A stretch of DNA of 9,652 nt from JAHJSY01 sp964557155 (GCA_964557155.1 CAZKZC010000017.1:1-9652), one strand, 5' to 3'. Positions 1 to 6,235 are shown, counted from the first letter of the stretch. Numbers and translations are program-made. The notes: generated by a model not told the origin, from the sequence alone.

Positions 1-19
1 GCTCATATTATTTTGCTTG

Positions 20-290
20 TTGCGGAGACGGGAATTGCACCCGTGTCTCGAGGTTCTTTGGTATCATCTGTTTCCAGATGGAATGGACTATCCCATCTTC
101 CTTTTGTTAAAGGAAGTCCCCATTATAGTCTCTGAACCTTATCTAACATTTGTTAGAGCTTGGCTGCCGATTGCCTTATTAATAAAAACTTAGGTTTCCA
201 GCAATTTAGAAGATTTTTCCACAGAGCATTACTGCTTTGGGCCACAATTTAGCTTATGGGCCTCGCAAGATACTACTTCTCTACTCCGCA
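20..290 (-). tRNA. Initiator-type tRNA-Met (CAU), split by a group I intron
   Basis: Reading the minus strand, positions 290-256 (35 nt) and 55-20 (36 nt) are the two exons. Joined, they fold into a full cloverleaf: acceptor TGCGGAG/CTCCGCA, D stem GAGA/TCTT, anticodon stem CGAGG/CCTCG, loop CCCATAA with anticodon CAT (256-258), variable loop AGAC, T stem ACGGG/CCCGT, discriminator A at 20. CCA is not encoded (CAA follows), so a CCA-adding enzyme must finish it. I favour initiator tRNA-fMet because the D stem has an A11:U24 pair (elongators usually have pyrimidine 11:purine 24) and the acceptor starts with a weak U1:A72 pair. Elongator Met or lysidine-modified Ile(CAU) remain possible. Oddities: C instead of U at position 33, no GG in the short D loop, G at position 55 of the T loop, and only two of the three usual G:C pairs at 29-31/39-41. 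Confidence 0.85.
56..255 (-). ncRNA. Small group I intron, inserted after the CAU anticodon
   Basis: A 200-nt segment inside the tRNA carries the conserved group I core in order (minus strand): P element GCTGGAAACC (193-202), Q element AATCGGCAGCCAAG (159-172), R element GTTCAGAGACTATAATG (121-137) and S element AAGATGGGATAGTCC (85-99). GACTAT in R pairs with ATAGTC in S to form P7. P8 is the hairpin at 97-116. P9 is a 6-bp stem with a GAAA tetraloop (65-80), and a P2-like stem AGCA/TGCT has a GUAA tetraloop (225-236). The 5' exon ends in U36, which can form the required U.G pair with the internal guide GUGGCC; the intron ends in G at 56; AA of the 3' exon can pair with UU before the guide (P10). 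Size, site and two GNRA loops resemble the compact bacterial tRNA introns of subgroup IC3. It contains no ORF, so no homing endonuclease. Self-splicing is inferred. Confidence 0.9.
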
Positions 291-295
291 CTCCT

Positions 296-324
296 ATTAT
301 ATTACATAAACCAAAAAAAATCAA
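296..324 (-). promoter_or_regulatory. Promoter of the intron-containing tRNA gene
   Basis: On the minus strand a -35 box TTGATT (319-324) and a perfect -10 box TATAAT (296-301) are separated by 17 nt. Only five bases (AGGAG) separate the -10 from nucleotide 1 of the tRNA at 290. A start 5-8 nt downstream of the -10 falls within about three bases of the mature 5' end, so the transcript probably has almost no 5' leader. Confidence 0.75.
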
Positions 325-327
325 CCC

Positions 328-391
328 AAAAAAACAAAAAGTGACCGAGTCACTTTTAGCCGAAAGTGACTCGGTCACTTTTTGTTTTTTT
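328..391 (-). terminator. Long bidirectional hairpin terminator
   Basis: Two perfect 29-nt arms (328-356 and 363-391) flank the 6-nt loop TAGCCG. The outer part of each arm is an A or T tract, so the hairpin is followed by a U run in both directions. It ends the operon whose last gene stops at 390-392; that TAA overlaps the stem. It also insulates the tRNA promoter downstream. Each arm contains its own 19-nt palindrome, AAAGTGAC-CGA-GTCACTTT (338-356) and AAAGTGAC-TCG-GTCACTTT (363-381), so two small hairpins are an alternative fold. Confidence 0.85.
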
Positions 392-920
392 AGAACATTT
401 GGAGATCGCGGAATGTTTGTTCGTAGATGCTAATTATTTTTTTAGCTTGTTCATAAGTTAATTCATAACTAGGGTCATGAACGATATTATTGCGAAACTT
501 ATGAGCTTGCCAAACCTCTTCTATGTTAGGAATAATTTTTGAATCAATTTGTTCCAATAAATCCTTTATCGTTTCTCCCTCATAGTTCATTTTTCTTAAA
601 ACATCTTCTAATAAACTATCAGCTTCAATAATCGCCATCTTATACTCTGCTTCTTTTCTTTTTTCTAATCTCTTGGTAACTCGTCCCCATTGCTTAAATG
701 TTTTTTGAGTTCCGTAGGGTCTATGAGTAATTAATTCTGTCACATCTTCTATTATTTTAATTTCTAGCCACCCAGTGTTCTTTAAGAATAGAAATATGCC
801 GATAGCAAAAACTCCAGAAATAGTTAGAAAAACAGTTTTAATAATAAAAATGAAGATCGGTGACCCAAATAAAGTTATGGCCGAAGAAAAAGTATTTACT
901 ATTTGATTTATATCAAGCAT
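390..920 (-). CDS. Membrane-anchored protein with HEPN-like C-terminal domain
   Basis: This 176-residue protein matches no named gene I recognise. Residues about 22-47 form one strong membrane span. A basic stretch (about 66-91) follows, then a predominantly helical soluble domain (about 92-173). That domain ends with RNNIVH at 143-148, which fits the R-X4-H signature of HEPN domains, including the polar residue after the arginine, followed by DPSYELT and a last amphipathic helix. Many HEPN proteins are RNases, some acting on tRNA, but others are non-catalytic, so activity is inference. The ATG lies 2 nt after the gatA stop with no Shine-Dalgarno, suggesting translational coupling as the last gene of the mreB-gatC-gatA operon. 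The stop overlaps the terminator stem. Existence of the gene is well supported; the domain assignment is tentative. Confidence 0.8.
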   Translation of the reverse strand: MLDINQIVNTFSSAITLFGSPIFIFIIKTVFLTISGVFAIGIFLFLKNTGWLEIKIIEDVTELITHRPYGTQKTFKQWGRVTKRLEKRKEAEYKMAIIEADSLLEDVLRKMNYEGETIKDLLEQIDSKIIPNIEEVWQAHKFRNNIVHDPSYELTYEQAKKIISIYEQTFRDLQMF

Positions 921-922
921 AG

Positions 923-2341
923 TTATATATTGTTATATATTTTAGCTATATTTAATATTTTATTCTCTTCAAACGGTTTACCAATAATTTGTAATCCAAT
1001 TGGAAGCTTGGCTTCTGTAGAACCAACAGGAATAGAGATGGCTGGTAAACCAGCTAGATTTACAGAAACAGTAAAAATATCTGAGAGATACATGGATAAA
1101 GGATCCACTTTCTCGCCAATTTTAAAAGCTGATGTCGGCGTTGTTGGAGTGATGATAATATCAACCTTCTCAAAGGCCTTATCAAAGTCCACCTTGATTA
1201 AAGTTCTTACTTTTTGAGCTCTTAAATAATAGGCATCGTAATAACCAGACGATAAAGCATATGTTCCGATCATTATTCTTCTCTTGACCTCATCTCCAAA
1301 TCCCTTTTCTTTAGTTTTTAAATATCCATCTAGCAAATCTTCTCCTTCTTCAGACAACCCAAACTTTATTCCATCGTATCTAGACAAATTAGCAGAGGCC
1401 TCTGATGGAGCAATAATATAATAAGCAGGTAGTGCATATTTCGTGTTAGGCAAACTAATATCAACCAATTTAGCTCCTTGATTTTGAAGCAATTTCAAAG
1501 ATTCTTGAATTGTTTTTTTAGTTTCAAAATCTCCTTCAAAATATTCTTTTGGAATACCTATGCGCAAATTTTCAAGATTTGCGGAGGTCGGACCTCCGCA
1601 ACTTTGCGGAGGTCGGACCTCCGCTGAAGTTGAATCTTTAGGATCTAATCCAGAGATAGTTTTGAAAACAATTTGAGAATCTTCAACACTTTTCGTAAGA
1701 ATTCCTATTTGATCAAAAGAAGATGCAAAAGCTGTTAAGCCGTAACGGGAAACTGTCCCATAAGTTGGTTTTAAACCGACAACTCCGCAAAAAGAAGCTG
1801 GTTGTCTTATTGAGCCACCAGTATCTGATCCAAGAGCAAAGCAACAAAAATCAGTCGCAACAGCTGCCGCTGATCCACCTGAACTTCCTCCTGGGACCCT
1901 TTCTGAATCATGTGGATTTTTAGTAACGCCGAAAGCAGAGTTTTCAGTTGACGAACCCATAGCGAATTCATCCATATTTGTTTTACCTAGAATGATCACT
2001 CCCTCTTCTTTCAATTTCTCAATAACTGTTGCTGAATAAGGAGCGACATAGTTTTCTAATATCTTAGAGCCACAAGTATTTTTTAATCCTTTAACGAGGA
2101 TATTATCTTTAATCGCCGTTGGAATACCCGTCAAAGCAGTCATATTTCTAGAAAGAATTCTTTTATCTGCTTCTCGGGCTTGCTCTAAAGCTCCCTCTCT
2201 ATCAACAGATAAAAAGGCATTGATTTTATCATCTTCTTTCTCGATTTTATCTAAATAGGCAATAGCTAATTCAAAAGCCGAGAAATCTTTATTCTTTAAA
2301 CCTTTATGAGCTTCTTTTATAGTTAACTTAGTTAAATCCAT
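923..2341 (-). CDS. gatA: Asp/Glu-tRNA amidotransferase subunit A
   Basis: GatA is the amidase subunit of GatCAB. It releases ammonia from glutamine so that the complex can convert mischarged Glu-tRNA(Gln) and/or Asp-tRNA(Asn) into Gln-tRNA and Asn-tRNA. At 472 residues it is close to the usual length. The amidase-signature catalytic set is complete: Lys78 in TAIKDN, cis-Ser153 in GGSSGGS (151-157) and nucleophile Ser177 in GSDTGGSIRQPA (171-182). The C-terminal NLAGLPAISIPVG and LPIGLQIIG motifs are present. Residues about 239-256, between DPKDSTS and LRIGIPKEYF, are encoded by two GC-rich 19-nt palindromes; this is normally a variable linker, so the enzyme is probably active. The ATG at 2341 has no Shine-Dalgarno. 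gatC lies 96 nt upstream; gatB is not in the window. Confidence 0.97.
   Translation of the reverse strand: MDLTKLTIKEAHKGLKNKDFSAFELAIAYLDKIEKEDDKINAFLSVDREGALEQAREADKRILSRNMTALTGIPTAIKDNILVKGLKNTCGSKILENYVAPYSATVIEKLKEEGVIILGKTNMDEFAMGSSTENSAFGVTKNPHDSERVPGGSSGGSAAAVATDFCCFALGSDTGGSIRQPASFCGVVGLKPTYGTVSRYGLTAFASSFDQIGILTKSVEDSQIVFKTISGLDPKDSTSAEVRPPQSCGGPTSANLENLRIGIPKEYFEGDFETKKTIQESLKLLQNQGAKLVDISLPNTKYALPAYYIIAPSEASANLSRYDGIKFGLSEEGEDLLDGYLKTKEKGFGDEVKRRIMIGTYALSSGYYDAYYLRAQKVRTLIKVDFDKAFEKVDIIITPTTPTSAFKIGEKVDPLSMYLSDIFTVSVNLAGLPAISIPVGSTEAKLPIGLQIIGKPFEENKILNIAKIYNNI
1579..1630. repeat. Two tandem GC-rich palindromes inside gatA
   Basis: GCGGAGGTCGGACCTCCGC occurs twice without a mismatch, at 1581-1599 and 1606-1624, separated by AACTTT. 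Each copy has 9-nt arms around a single G; the first extends to 11-nt arms (1579-1601). The pair sits in the gatA reading frame. Because the period is 25 nt, the copies are read in different frames, giving AEVRPP and CGGPTSA on the minus strand. Their GC content contrasts sharply with the surrounding AT-rich gene. Confidence 0.9.
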
Positions 2342-2346
2342 GATTG

Positions 2347-2440
2347 TGAATTATGAATAATGAATTATGAATAATGAATATTATGTTTTCGTCGTCGACA
2401 TCGTCGTATTCCTGATTCATAATTCCTGATTCATAATTCA
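2347..2440. repeat. AT-rich repeat spacer between gatC and gatA
   Basis: The gatC-gatA spacer holds two tandem copies of TGAATTATGAATAA (2347-2360 and 2361-2374) on the left and two copies of ATTCCTGATTCATA (2408-2421 and 2422-2435) on the right. The two sides are inverted relative to each other: TGAATTATGAAT (2361-2372) pairs perfectly with ATTCATAATTCA (2429-2440). Between them lies a CG-dinucleotide-rich stretch around 2390-2407 containing GTCGAC. The gatC stop codon (2438-2440) is part of the right arm. No promoter or ORF is evident; in RNA the block could form a 12-bp stem between the two cistrons. Confidence 0.8.
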
Positions 2441-2731
2441 GTTTAATATTGATTTCACTTTAACGTGCCTTCCCTTTGTTCGTGGTATCAATTTAATTAA
2501 TTCATCAGCAATTTGTTGATCTTCTCCAATATCTTCACGAACAATATTCTTTTTAAAGAATCTTGCCATTGGATGATAAGTCGGTTCTACATCAGAAACA
2601 TCTACTTCGTTTAGTAGATTGACATAGTCCAAAACAGAAGAAAGATCCTTTTGAAATCCTACTTCTTCTGAAATACTAATACCTAATCGAGCAAGTTTGG
2701 CAATATGACGCACATCTTCTTTTTTAATCAT
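2438..2731 (-). CDS. gatC: Asp/Glu-tRNA amidotransferase subunit C
   Basis: GatC is the small belt subunit that wraps around GatA and GatB and stabilises the amidotransferase. The family pattern is clear over 97 residues: MIKKEDVRHIAKLARL at the N-terminus, then an LSSVLDYVNLLNEVDVSDVEPTYHP segment split over residues about 31-55, NIVREDIG, and the C-terminal PRTKGRHVKVKSIL that matches the usual proline-rich end. I choose ATG at 2731 rather than the in-frame TTG at 2749, because homology starts there and it leaves a 1-nt gap after the mreB stop. No real Shine-Dalgarno is seen (only GAG seven bases upstream), so translation is probably coupled to mreB. It ends in TGA inside the repeat block that separates it from gatA. 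Confidence 0.93.
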   Translation of the reverse strand: MIKKEDVRHIAKLARLGISISEEVGFQKDLSSVLDYVNLLNEVDVSDVEPTYHPMARFFKKNIVREDIGEDQQIADELIKLIPRTKGRHVKVKSILN

Positions 2732-2732
2732 A

Positions 2733-3785
2733 TTATCTCGGAGGAGCAAGTTGCTCTGTCTCTGTTAATGTTTCTGACAGTTGATCTATATTTTCCAAAA
2801 CCAGTCCCGCTCCTCTAACAACCGCTGTCATCGGGTCTTCAATAATTCTTACGGGAATTTTAACTTCTTCTTGTATTAAGATGTCTAAACCCTTTAATAA
2901 GCTTCCTCCTCCAGCTAGATAGATTCCTTTGGCCATGATATCGGCTAATAATTCTGGCGGAGTTTCTTCTACGGTAGTTTTAACTGCCATAACAATTTGC
3001 CTGACTGATTTCTGCAAAGCTTTTCTGATACCTTCATCGGTTACTAAAATTTCTTCGGGCAAACCAGTAACTAAGTTTCTCCCCCTTAGAGGAAGTTCCC
3101 TTTTTTCTTTCAGGGGATAAGCCGAACCAATGCCAATCTTTATTGTTTCAGCCGCCCTTTCGCCTATTAATAACTTATACTCTTCTTGAGCATATCTTAT
3201 TATGTCTTCATTGAGTCGATCTCCAGCAACACGCAGACTTTTAGCTATGACAATGCCACCAAGAGAAATAACGGCCACTTCAGTTGTTCCGCCTCCAATA
3301 TCAATAATAAAGTTTCCGCCAGCTTCTTGAACTGGCAACCGAGCTCCAATAGCTGCTGCCATTGGCTCTTCAATTAAAAATACTTCTCTGGCTCCAGCAT
3401 TTTTAGTAGCGTCCTTAACTGCTTTTTTCTCAACTTCAGTAACCCCATAAGGAATACCAACAATAACTCTTGGTCTTGGACCTAGGATAAACTTTCTTTT
3501 ATGAACCTTTTCAATAAAATATTTAAGCATCTGTTCGGTAACTTCAAAATCAGAAACAACTCCCTCAACTAAAGGACGAGTGGCAATAATGTGAGCTGGA
3601 GTTCGACCAACCATCTTTTTAGCTTCTTCGCCGATAGCCAAAACTTGACCTGTTTTTTGGTTGATAGCAACCACCGAAGGCTCATTAATAACAATGCCTT
3701 TATCTTGAACATAAACAAGGGAATTTGCAGTTCCTAAATCTATAGCAATATTATGTGAAATATACGAAAAAAACTTATCAAACAT
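2733..3785 (-). CDS. mreB: Rod-shape-determining actin homologue MreB
   Basis: MreB forms membrane-bound antiparallel filaments that direct lateral peptidoglycan synthesis. The 350-residue length is typical. The actin-fold nucleotide motifs are present in order: phosphate 1 IDLGTANSLVYV (15-26), IPYGVTEVEKKAV (111-123), the hydrolysis-associated EEPMAAAIGA (139-148), phosphate 2 DIGGGTTEVAV (162-172), and the adenosine motif YLAGGGSLLKGL (289-300) with PMTAVVRGAG (318-327). The first ten residues, MFDKFFSYIS, could act as an amphipathic membrane-binding helix. No Shine-Dalgarno precedes the ATG, and a TATAAT lies only 11 nt upstream, suggesting a leaderless mRNA. mreC, mreD and rodA, frequent neighbours elsewhere, are absent; gatC follows after 1 nt. 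Confidence 0.97.
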   Translation of the reverse strand: MFDKFFSYISHNIAIDLGTANSLVYVQDKGIVINEPSVVAINQKTGQVLAIGEEAKKMVGRTPAHIIATRPLVEGVVSDFEVTEQMLKYFIEKVHKRKFILGPRPRVIVGIPYGVTEVEKKAVKDATKNAGAREVFLIEEPMAAAIGARLPVQEAGGNFIIDIGGGTTEVAVISLGGIVIAKSLRVAGDRLNEDIIRYAQEEYKLLIGERAAETIKIGIGSAYPLKEKRELPLRGRNLVTGLPEEILVTDEGIRKALQKSVRQIVMAVKTTVEETPPELLADIMAKGIYLAGGGSLLKGLDILIQEEVKIPVRIIEDPMTAVVRGAGLVLENIDQLSETLTETEQLAPPR

Positions 3786-3796
3786 ACTAATCTGTT

Positions 3797-3802
3797 ATTA
3801 TA
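3797..3802 (-). promoter_or_regulatory. Putative -10 box of the mreB-gatC-gatA operon
   Basis: A perfect TATAAT on the minus strand is followed by 11 nt before the mreB ATG. No good -35 is visible at 16-18 nt (GTCTTG or TCTTGT at best). An alternative, TTGCTC-17 nt-TAAGAT, lies a little upstream. If the TATAAT is used, the mRNA leader would be about 4-5 nt, which fits the lack of a Shine-Dalgarno. No terminator separates secF from mreB, so read-through from secDF is also possible. Confidence 0.4.
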
Positions 3803-3847
3803 ATTAATCTTAACAGAAACAAGACATATGAGCAAGAAATGCGTTAT

Positions 3848-4786
3848 TTATTTTCGTTTGAGTTTGTACCAGGTGACTAAGATAGGGCCGGCAAGGAAGA
3901 TTGAAGAATAAGTTCCAGCTCCGATTCCTAGTAATAATGCTAGGGCAAAGAATTTTAGAGTTTCTCCGCCTAAAAAGAATATAGCAAAAGCGACAAAAAG
4001 AGTTGTTAATGAAGTATTTATTTGTCTTGATAATGTTTCATTCAAACTAATATTAATTGTTTCTTCAAATTCCTCGCCCCTTCTTAAAAGATTCTCCCTG
4101 ATTCTATCAAAAACAACAACTGTATTATTGATTGAATATCCTAAAACAGCTAAAAGAGCGGTAATAATAGGTATAGAGATTTCTACACCATAATATTTTC
4201 CTAAAATTGCAAATACTCCCAATGGAATTAAGATGTCATGGAATAGAGCCAAAACGCTAGCTATCCCATATTGCCAAGAACGCAATGGTCTTTGAACCCT
4301 CCTAAAAGCCAAAGCAATATATATAATCATTGAAAGCAAAGCCACGACAACAACAATATTGGTTTTTTGTTTTAGTTCATTGCCAATAACTGGACCTATT
4401 GATTCAAATCTTGTTTCGGTAATATAGACCTTAATTGTTTCAAAAGCTATCCCCTCTTCAGATTGTATATTTTCTTTTTGAGTAATCTTTCCTAATATGT
4501 TCTGATGAACTTCTTCGTCAATATGCTTCATTCTTAAAATGACTCCTTTTTCTCCTGTTGGCTGAATAACAATATTGCCTAAATCAAATTCTTCAAGTTC
4601 TGATAATATCTGCTCATTAGATGGTCTTTCGTCTCTATACTCTAGCTCTATTATTGTTCCACCAGTAAAATCAATACCCGGCTTTAACCCATAACCAAGC
4701 AAAACAATAATGCTTGCTATAATCAAAAGACCTGATAAACCAAAATATATTTTTCTGTATTTAGTAAATTTTATTACCATAACCAT
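3848..4786 (-). CDS. secF: Protein translocase subunit SecF
   Basis: SecF pairs with SecD to form a 12-span RND-like accessory complex that uses the proton gradient to pull proteins through SecYEG. The 312 residues show TM1 (about 14-31), the SecF signature GLKPGIDFTGGTIIELEY (33-50), an extracytoplasmic domain to about 140, and five further spans, including LFHDILIPLG (181-190), GYSINNTVVVFDRIREN (216-232) and the GIGAGTYSSIFLAGP end. The family usually has NDT/NDS in the fifth span; here it is NNT, so the conserved aspartate (Asp213 in E. coli by my alignment) is Asn221. The start overlaps secD by 13 nt, with AAAAGG 4 nt before this ATG; a second ATG at 4780 has 10-nt spacing and is an alternative. 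Confidence 0.96.
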   Translation of the reverse strand: MVMVIKFTKYRKIYFGLSGLLIIASIIVLLGYGLKPGIDFTGGTIIELEYRDERPSNEQILSELEEFDLGNIVIQPTGEKGVILRMKHIDEEVHQNILGKITQKENIQSEEGIAFETIKVYITETRFESIGPVIGNELKQKTNIVVVVALLSMIIYIALAFRRVQRPLRSWQYGIASVLALFHDILIPLGVFAILGKYYGVEISIPIITALLAVLGYSINNTVVVFDRIRENLLRRGEEFEETINISLNETLSRQINTSLTTLFVAFAIFFLGGETLKFFALALLLGIGAGTYSSIFLAGPILVTWYKLKRK

Positions 4787-6162
4787 TTAACCTTTTCTAA
4801 TTTAGTATGAATGAATAATCTTAATAAATTTCTAGTAATAAATATTGCCGAAAACATACTTACCAAAATACCAATACTTAATGTAAAAGCGAAACCCTTA
4901 ATAAAACTAGTTCCTAATCCAAACAGAATTAAAGCAACGATAAGGGTGGTAATATTTCCATCTCTAATAGATGGCCAGCTTCTTCTAAACCCTTCTTCTA
5001 AAGAAACAGAAAAGCTTTGTTCTCGTTTCAATTCTTCTCTCATTCTTGAGAATATCAGAATATTAGCATCCACGGCCATACCAATAGATAGAATAAATCC
5101 GCCAATACCAGCTAGAGTTAAAGTGACTGGGATAAGTTTGAATAAGGCTAATATAATAGCGACATATACTATCAAAGATAACGAAGCCAATAGCCCCGAT
5201 AATCTATAAAATATTATTAAAAATATAACGACGGCGAGAAGTCCAATCAACCCCGCCTTTAAACTTTTTTCTAAAGATATACTTCCTAAAGTAGGACCAA
5301 CTGTTTGTTGAGATATTAACTGAATAGGAACTGGCAAAGCTCCAGCATTAAGGTTCCTGGCAAGTTCTTTTGCTTCATCAATAGTAAAATCACCACTAAT
5401 CTGAGCTTTTCCGCCTTCAATCGGCTCATTAACATAGGGTGCAGAAATAACCGCTCCGTCTATGTATATAGCCAATATTTTACCAACACTTTTTGTGGTA
5501 ATTTGTTTAAATAGTTCTGACCCTTCTTCGTCAAACTGAATAGTAATTAATGGTGTGCCTGATTGTTGATCAAATACTAGTTCGGCTCTCTCAAGATACT
5601 GACCAGTTAAAGAAGTTGCTTTAAAATAAGGATCCTCAAAAGCTAATTGCCAATTCTCTATTTGCTGCATTTCTTCAAGAGTTAGATCTTGAAGCTCGGC
5701 TTGTTTGTCGGTAATCGCTTTTGTCTCTTCTTCCGTTTTTTGCTCTCTAAATTCTAGAAAGGGTGTCTTGCCAATCATTTTAATCGCTTCTGCTGGATCT
5801 TTTATTCCGGCTAGCTCAACGACCAATCTATATTGATCTCCCGATTCTTGCGTTTGAACTATTGGCTCAGCTACTCCAAAAGTATTAACTCTTCTTTCAA
5901 TGATATCTCTTAATCCTTCCATTGCCGATCCGTAGTTTTCTTTTTCTACACCTGATAGGTCCGCTTCATATAATAAATGAGTGCCGCCTTGAAGATCTAA
6001 GCCAAGCTTAAAGGGAATCTCCCAAAAATGAGGAAATAAAAATCCGAGCTTCGTGTTAAGAAAATCGACACTTTGATTAACATACTTAGGATAACTCAAA
6101 TTTCCAGCCATAAAAGCTAGAATAGCGATCCCTATTAATGTAATATATACCTTTCTTTTCAT
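4774..6162 (-). CDS. secD: Protein translocase subunit SecD
   Basis: SecD is the larger half of the SecDF proton-driven export factor. In 462 residues one sees TM1 (about 5-22), the conserved FKLGLDLQGGTHLLYEADL region (51-69), the periplasmic P1 head (about 75-270, including RRVNTFGVAEP, 90-100, and GGKAQISGDFT, 250-260), LNAGALPVPI (271-280), and five C-terminal spans. The proton-relay motif GMAVDANILIFSRMREE (361-377) keeps its key Asp365. The last codons overlap the secF start, a classic coupled secDF pair. No Shine-Dalgarno precedes the ATG; an extended -10 lies 16 nt upstream, giving a very short predicted leader. A terminator 38 nt upstream of the ATG isolates the pair from the small ORF before it. 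Confidence 0.97.
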   Translation of the reverse strand: MKRKVYITLIGIAILAFMAGNLSYPKYVNQSVDFLNTKLGFLFPHFWEIPFKLGLDLQGGTHLLYEADLSGVEKENYGSAMEGLRDIIERRVNTFGVAEPIVQTQESGDQYRLVVELAGIKDPAEAIKMIGKTPFLEFREQKTEEETKAITDKQAELQDLTLEEMQQIENWQLAFEDPYFKATSLTGQYLERAELVFDQQSGTPLITIQFDEEGSELFKQITTKSVGKILAIYIDGAVISAPYVNEPIEGGKAQISGDFTIDEAKELARNLNAGALPVPIQLISQQTVGPTLGSISLEKSLKAGLIGLLAVVIFLIIFYRLSGLLASLSLIVYVAIILALFKLIPVTLTLAGIGGFILSIGMAVDANILIFSRMREELKREQSFSVSLEEGFRRSWPSIRDGNITTLIVALILFGLGTSFIKGFAFTLSIGILVSMFSAIFITRNLLRLFIHTKLEKVKWLW

Positions 6163-6178
6163 ATATCTATATTTAAAT

Positions 6179-6187
6179 AATATAGCA
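6179..6187 (-). promoter_or_regulatory. Putative extended -10 promoter of secDF
   Basis: On the minus strand TGC-TATATT forms an extended -10 element 16 nt before the secD ATG. The -35 region falls in a T-rich stretch next to the upstream terminator and shows no consensus. The predicted leader is about 9-10 nt with no ribosome binding site. This is the only promoter-like signal between the terminator and secD. Confidence 0.45.
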
Positions 6188-6199
6188 TAAACTTAAAAT

Positions 6200-6223
6200 A
6201 AAAAAAAGACCCTTTAGGGTCTT
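6200..6223 (-). terminator. Rho-independent terminator after the 44-aa ORF
   Basis: On the minus strand a 7-bp perfect stem, AAGACCC/GGGTCTT (6206-6223), with loop TAAA is followed by a run of T (complement of 6200-6207 and beyond). It lies 12 nt after the stop of the small membrane protein gene and ends that transcript before secD. Confidence 0.85.
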
Positions 6224-6235
6224 ATGGAAGATTGT

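Noticed and set aside
1..300. tmRNA (ssrA) because of a T-arm and acceptor at the left end and a distant partner about 265 bases away
   Set aside because: The sequence between the halves carries the group I P/Q/R/S core rather than a tag ORF and pseudoknots, and the exons form a full cloverleaf with an anticodon arm, which tmRNA lacks.
1581..1624. CRISPR-like repeats or a gatA frameshift region
   Set aside because: There are only two palindromic copies with a 6-nt spacer, and the frame stays open with intact GatA on both sides.
2732..2749. TTG start at 2749 for gatC
   Set aside because: It would add MLLRDN outside the family consensus and overlap mreB; ATG 2731 matches GatC homology.
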